Source of the DNA: Paenibacillus nuruki
GTDB taxonomy: Bacteria; Bacillota; Bacilli; Paenibacillales; Paenibacillaceae
Direction of reading: 5' to 3'
Assembly (NCBI RefSeq): GCF_001721045.1
Contig: NZ_MDER01000034.1
Location: 1 to 64,000, forward strand
Length of the DNA: 64,000 nt
Shown piece by piece: positions 63,857 to 64,000 of the stretch (positions within the stretch are counted from its first letter, which is position 1; each line of letters opens with the position of its first letter). The translations under genes were made by a program, and so were the position numbers. The notes beneath the pieces were generated by a model. The model did not search any database. It was not told the origin of the DNA and was given only the letters and a program-made list of their open reading frames with translations.

Positions 63857-64000
63857 TCATGGAGAAAGTGATCTTGCACCCGTATTTGTTAATTCTGTGC
63901 TTTTGGGCAAGATTAAGCTAAATCTAGCGCCTCCAAGTGGGGAAGAAGTGCATACGAGCTCTGCTTGTAAATGGGAAGCAATTTGCTGACAGATCGCCAG
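63857..64000 (-). CDS. sensor histidine kinase, C-terminal fragment
   Basis: Partial: 47 codons plus stop TGA at 63857-63859, running off the window edge. The fragment (LAICQQIASHLQAELVCTSSPLGGARFSLILPKS, in part) matches the end of a HATPase domain: the alpha helix after the G2 box, then the GGA-RFSL strand. It lies 37 nt upstream of the RluA gene, in the same direction. Too short to be in most gene lists. Confidence 0.75.
   Translation of the reverse strand: MAICQQIASHLQAELVCTSSPLGGARFSLILPKSTELTNTGARSLSP

Overview
The window looks like chromosome from a low-GC Gram-positive bacterium of the Paenibacillus type (Bacillota). Intergenic DNA is A+T rich, Shine-Dalgarno sites are strong (AAGGAGG-like), and GTG/TTG starts are frequent. 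Recognisable genes match Bacillus/Paenibacillus families: tcyP-type cystine symporter, a GlnK/GlnL pair with a YcbB-type C-terminus, a BsaA-type peroxidase and a lipobox-anchored GlnH. The genus is inferred, not proven. I saw no rRNA, IS element, CRISPR array or intact prophage.

Left to right. 1-3.7 kb: a GTAGAA hexanucleotide array, a secreted SPRY-Fn3-cohesin-dockerin protein, and a DeoR regulator/HAD phosphatase operon. 3.8-5.4 kb: tRNA Glu-Lys-Leu, then two small HTH regulators, then a second identical tRNA-Leu with its own promoter. 5.5-9.1 kb: divergent peroxide-defence genes (glutathione peroxidase, Ohr), a small Cys-motif protein, a DCC-family thiol protein and a secreted beta-propeller-like protein. 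9.4-20.7 kb: a complete Gram-positive tad (Flp type IVb pilus) operon (tadZ, tadA, tadB, tadC, flp, two TadE-like genes, a large TadG-like gene, prepilin peptidase tadV and a membrane FHA protein), preceded by a strong terminator hairpin in its own 5' leader. 20.8-32.4 kb: housekeeping genes (epimerase, nfo, purU, tkt, ppnP, 6PGDH-like reductase, pgi, yigZ, tetR, YjbQ). 32.7-36.5 kb: sulfate ABC transporter. 37.8-43.4 kb: glutamine ABC transporter followed by the GlnK/GlnL two-component pair. 43.5-52.6 kb: HAD phosphatase, lipoate ligase, a compositionally anomalous stretch with a large nested palindrome, a chemoreceptor, tcyP, a preQ1-I riboswitch with a queuosine-precursor transporter, a Xaa-Pro peptidase and DinB. 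52.8-64 kb: three unusual acidic proteins (DUF4261, S1-like, unknown), the split ThrE-type exporter, a DUF4241 protein, an RSH-type HD hydrolase, HAD, Gfo/Idh, FtcD-like cyclodeaminase, speD, an RluA pseudouridine synthase and the C-terminal end of a histidine kinase.

The least explained structures are: (1) a 75-77 bp hairpin-containing repeat found at two loci 31 kb apart, each time directly in front of the ribosome-binding site of a leftward TTG-started membrane-protein gene; (2) a roughly 140-nt nested palindrome at 45.43-45.57 kb inside a tract almost free of C on the + strand, which extends into the end of the chemoreceptor gene; (3) a terminator-like hairpin in the tad leader, suggesting attenuation; (4) four TAAGT motifs at exact 10-bp spacing before a deoR gene; and (5) an 89-bp duplication of tRNA-Leu flanking two regulator genes. 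The clearest regulatory RNA is the preQ1-I riboswitch at 49784-49823.
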